Assembly (NCBI GenBank): GCA_964036315.1
Contig: OZ038485.1
Location: 72,164,824 to 72,228,823, forward strand
Length of the DNA stretch: 64,000 nt
Origin: Acanthosepion esculentum
Lineage: Eukaryota > Mollusca > Cephalopoda > Sepiida > Sepiidae
Direction of reading: 5' to 3'
The notes under the pieces are model-generated. The model worked only from the letters and a program-made list of their open reading frames with translations. It ran no database searches and was not told the origin of the DNA. Shown here one piece after another: positions 61,851 through 64,000 of the stretch. Position 1 is the first letter of the stretch. The number at the start of each line of letters is the position of its first letter. Made by a program: the position numbers and the translations under genes.

Positions 61851-64000
61851 TTTCTAAAGATTTCAATAAGTAAATCAATTTTAAAGGCAACCGTGTTTAA
61901 CGTTGAAAAACAAGCCAAAACAGCATGCTTTTACACCTAAAATTCAATATTTTTCAAAACTTTGTAAAACTTAAAATTTGCAATTTAACTTTGTGAAAAC
62001 AGTTGAAAGTTGTTGAAATAAATACTTTTCGATCGGTAACATATCGATTTTCAATAATTTTATTGGTTTTCTAAAGATTTCAATAAGTAAATCAATTTTA
62101 CAAACAACCGTGTTTAAGGTTGAAAAACAATCCAAAACAGCTTCCTTTTACACCTAAAATTCAATATTTTTCAAAACATTGTAAAACTTAAAATTTGCAA
62201 TATAACTTTGTGAAAACTGTTGAAACTTGTTGAAATCAATAGTTTTCGATCGATAACATATCGATTTTCAATAATTTTATTGGTTTTCTAAAGATTTCAA
62301 TAAGTAAATCAATTTTACAAACAACAGTTTTTAACGTTGAAAAAGAAGCCAAAACAGCTTGCTTTTACACCTAAAATTCAATATTTTTCAAAACTTTGTA
62401 AAACTTAAAATTTGCAATATAACTTTGTGAAAACTGTAGAAACTTGTTGAAATGAATACTTTTCGATCGGTAACATATCGATTTTCAATAATTTTATTGG
62501 TTTTCTAAAGATTTCAATAAGTAAATCAATTTTACAAACAACCATGTTTAACGTTGAAAAACAAGCCAAAACAGCTTGCTTTTACACCTAAAATTCAATA
62601 TTTTTCAAAACTTTGTAAAACTTAAAATTTGCAATATAACTTTGTGAAAACTCTTGAAACTTGTTGAAATCAATAGTTTTCGATCGATAACATATCGATT
62701 TTCAATAATTTTATTGGTTTTCTAAAGATTTCAATAAGTAAATCAATTTTACACGCAACCGTGTTTAACGTTGAAAAAGAAGCCAAAACAGCTTCCTTTT
62801 ACACCTAAAATTCAATATTTTTCAAAATTTGTAAAACTTAAAATTTGCAATATAACTTTGTGAAAACTGTTGAAACTTGTTGAAATGAATACTTTTCGAT
62901 CGGTAACATATTGATTTTCAATAATTTTATTGGTTTTCTAAAGATTTCAATAAGTAAATCAATTTTACACGCAACCTTGTTTAACGTTGAAAAACAAGCC
63001 AAAACAGCATGCTTTTACACCTAAAATTCAATATTTTTCAAAACTTTGTAAAACTTAAAATTTGCAATATAACTTTGTGAAAACTGTTGAAACTTGTTGA
63101 AATCAATAGTTTTCGATCGATAACATATCGATTTTCAATAATTTTATTGGTTTTCTAAAGATTTCAATAAGTAAATCAATTTTTCATACAGCCGTGTTTA
63201 ACGTTGAAAAAAAGCCAAAACAGCTTGCTTTTACACCTAAAATTCAATATTTTTCAAAACTTTGTAAAACTTAAAATTTGCAATATAACTTTGTGAAAAC
63301 TGTGGAAACTTGTTGAAATGAATACTTTTCGATCGGTAACATATTGATTTTCAATAATTTTATTGGTTTTCTAAAGATTTCAATATGTAAATCAATTTTA
63401 CAAACAACCGTGTTTAAGGTTGAAAAACAAGCCAAAACAGCTTGCTTTTACACCAAAAATTCAATATTTTTCAAAACTTTGTAAAACTTAAAATTTGCAA
63501 TATAACTTTGTGAAAACTGTTGAAACTTGTTGAAATCAATACTTTTCGATCGATAACATATCGATTTTCAATAATTTTATTGGTTTTCTAAAGATTTCAA
63601 TAAGTAAATCAATTTTTCAAACAGCCGTGTTTAACGTTGAAAAAGAAGCCAAAACAGCTTGCTTTTACACCTAAAATTCAATATTTTTCAAAACTTTGTA
63701 AAACTTAAAATTTGCAATATAACTTTGTGAAAACTGTTGAAACTTGTTGAAATGAATACTTTTCGATCGGTAACATATTGATTTTCAATAATTTTATTGG
63801 TTTTCTAAAGATTTCAATAAGTAAATCAATTTTTCAAACAGCCGTGTTTAACGTTGAAAAAGAAGCCAAAACAGCTTGCTTTTACACCTAAAATTCAATA
63901 ATTTTCAAAACTTTGTAAAACTTAAAATTTGCAATATAACTTTGTGAAAACTGTTGAAACTTGTTTAAATCAATAGTTTTCGATCGATAACATATCGATT
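61851..64000 (-). repeat. Right-subfamily monomers, mixed order
   Basis: Units resembling the 1,083-bp HOR (AACCGTGTTTAAGG, ACAACAGTTTTT, AACCATG, CACGCAACCGTG, CACGCAACCTTG) are followed by CATACAGCCGTG, a second AACCGTGTTTAAGG unit and two consecutive CAAACAGCCGTG units (about 63,617 and 63,834). The window ends inside a monomer, so the array continues to the right. Confidence 0.88.

Larger units (their letters stand above)
34391..64000 (-). repeat. Right satellite array, same monomer in inverted orientation
   Basis: From 34,391 to the end every monomer is the reverse complement of the left-array unit; for example the left-array core TATCGATCGAAAAG reads here as CTTTTCGATCGATA. Spacing is again 217 bp with 212-bp variants as far as about 55,820, after which the sequence becomes a distinct subfamily. 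Many rare variants of the left array reappear here in reverse order, so this arm derives from the same ancestral HOR block rather than being an independent expansion. No gene, RNA gene or mobile element is visible in it. Confidence 0.98.
55831..64000 (-). repeat. Divergent right-hand satellite subfamily
   Basis: About 38 monomers carry bases not seen in the left array: GATCGGTAACAT for GATCGATAACAT, GAAATGAATAC for GAAATCAATAC, CAATTTTACAAAC or CAATTTTACACGC for CAATTTTTCAAAC, ACAACAGTTTTTAACG, CTGTAGAAAC, and CATATTGATT in some units. The 212-bp unit is absent. The same monomer frame and length persist, so this is a sister subfamily, perhaps toward an array edge or a neighbouring HOR domain. 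No other sequence type is present up to the end of the window. Confidence 0.92.

Noticed and set aside
1..64000. CRISPR array
   Set aside because: There are no short repeats separated by unique spacers; the whole 217-bp unit is conserved from copy to copy, as in a satellite.
1..64000. Transposable element, rDNA, tRNA or telomeric repeat within the array
   Set aside because: No break in monomer spacing large enough to hold such an element was found. All length changes seen were 1, 4 or 5 bp or whole monomers.

Overview
The whole 64-kb window is one AT-rich tandem satellite DNA array. I found no supportable protein-coding gene, RNA gene or transposable-element insertion anywhere in it. The basic monomer is 217 bp (positions 1-217; 54 of 217 bases are G or C, so about 25% GC). 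A 212-bp length variant recurs about 40 times, and rarer 208-, 216- and 218-bp forms also occur. At roughly 216 bp per unit the window holds about 295 monomers. A long, homogeneous array with higher-order repeats (HORs) points to a eukaryotic centromere, pericentromere or other heterochromatic block. The species cannot be named from sequence alone. CpG is not depleted in the monomer, which weakly favours a lineage with little CpG methylation (many invertebrates).

Layout. (1) 1-34,390: monomers in one orientation, called '+' here. They are organised as local HORs of 646 bp (3-mer), 651 bp (3-mer), 1,080 bp (5-mer), 1,736 bp (8-mer) and 2,366 bp (11-mer). (2) 34,389-34,391: an abrupt orientation switch, with three bases of microhomology (AAT) and an out-of-phase join. 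(3) 34,391 to about 55,760: the same satellite reversed. Much of it is a near-identical inverted copy of monomer runs found between about 18 and 34 kb. Examples are 19,285-24,460 paired with 47,206-52,381, 26,224-27,785 paired with 34,391-35,952, and 28,051-29,422 paired with 37,282-38,653. The inverted arm also carries large tandem duplications (3,881/4,098 bp, 3,033 bp, 868 bp) where the left arm mostly has one copy. (4) About 55,770-64,000: still reversed, but a distinct subfamily with its own diagnostic bases and its own HORs (1,083-bp 5-mer, 1,949-bp 9-mer, 433-bp 2-mer).

The monomer has internal structure that could matter for protein binding or chromatin. There is a 17-bp dyad, ATCGATA-TGT-TATCGAT, holding three of the five CpGs. 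There is a run of three 10-bp-phased TTTCA repeats, a short hairpin that shows one apparently compensatory change, and a TTTTACAAA/TTTGTAAAA inverted repeat that is perfect only in some monomers. The window is best read as a record of satellite evolution: nested duplication, inversion and array-edge divergence. All coordinates of block edges are from reading diagnostic variants by eye and may be off by tens of bases where marked approximate.
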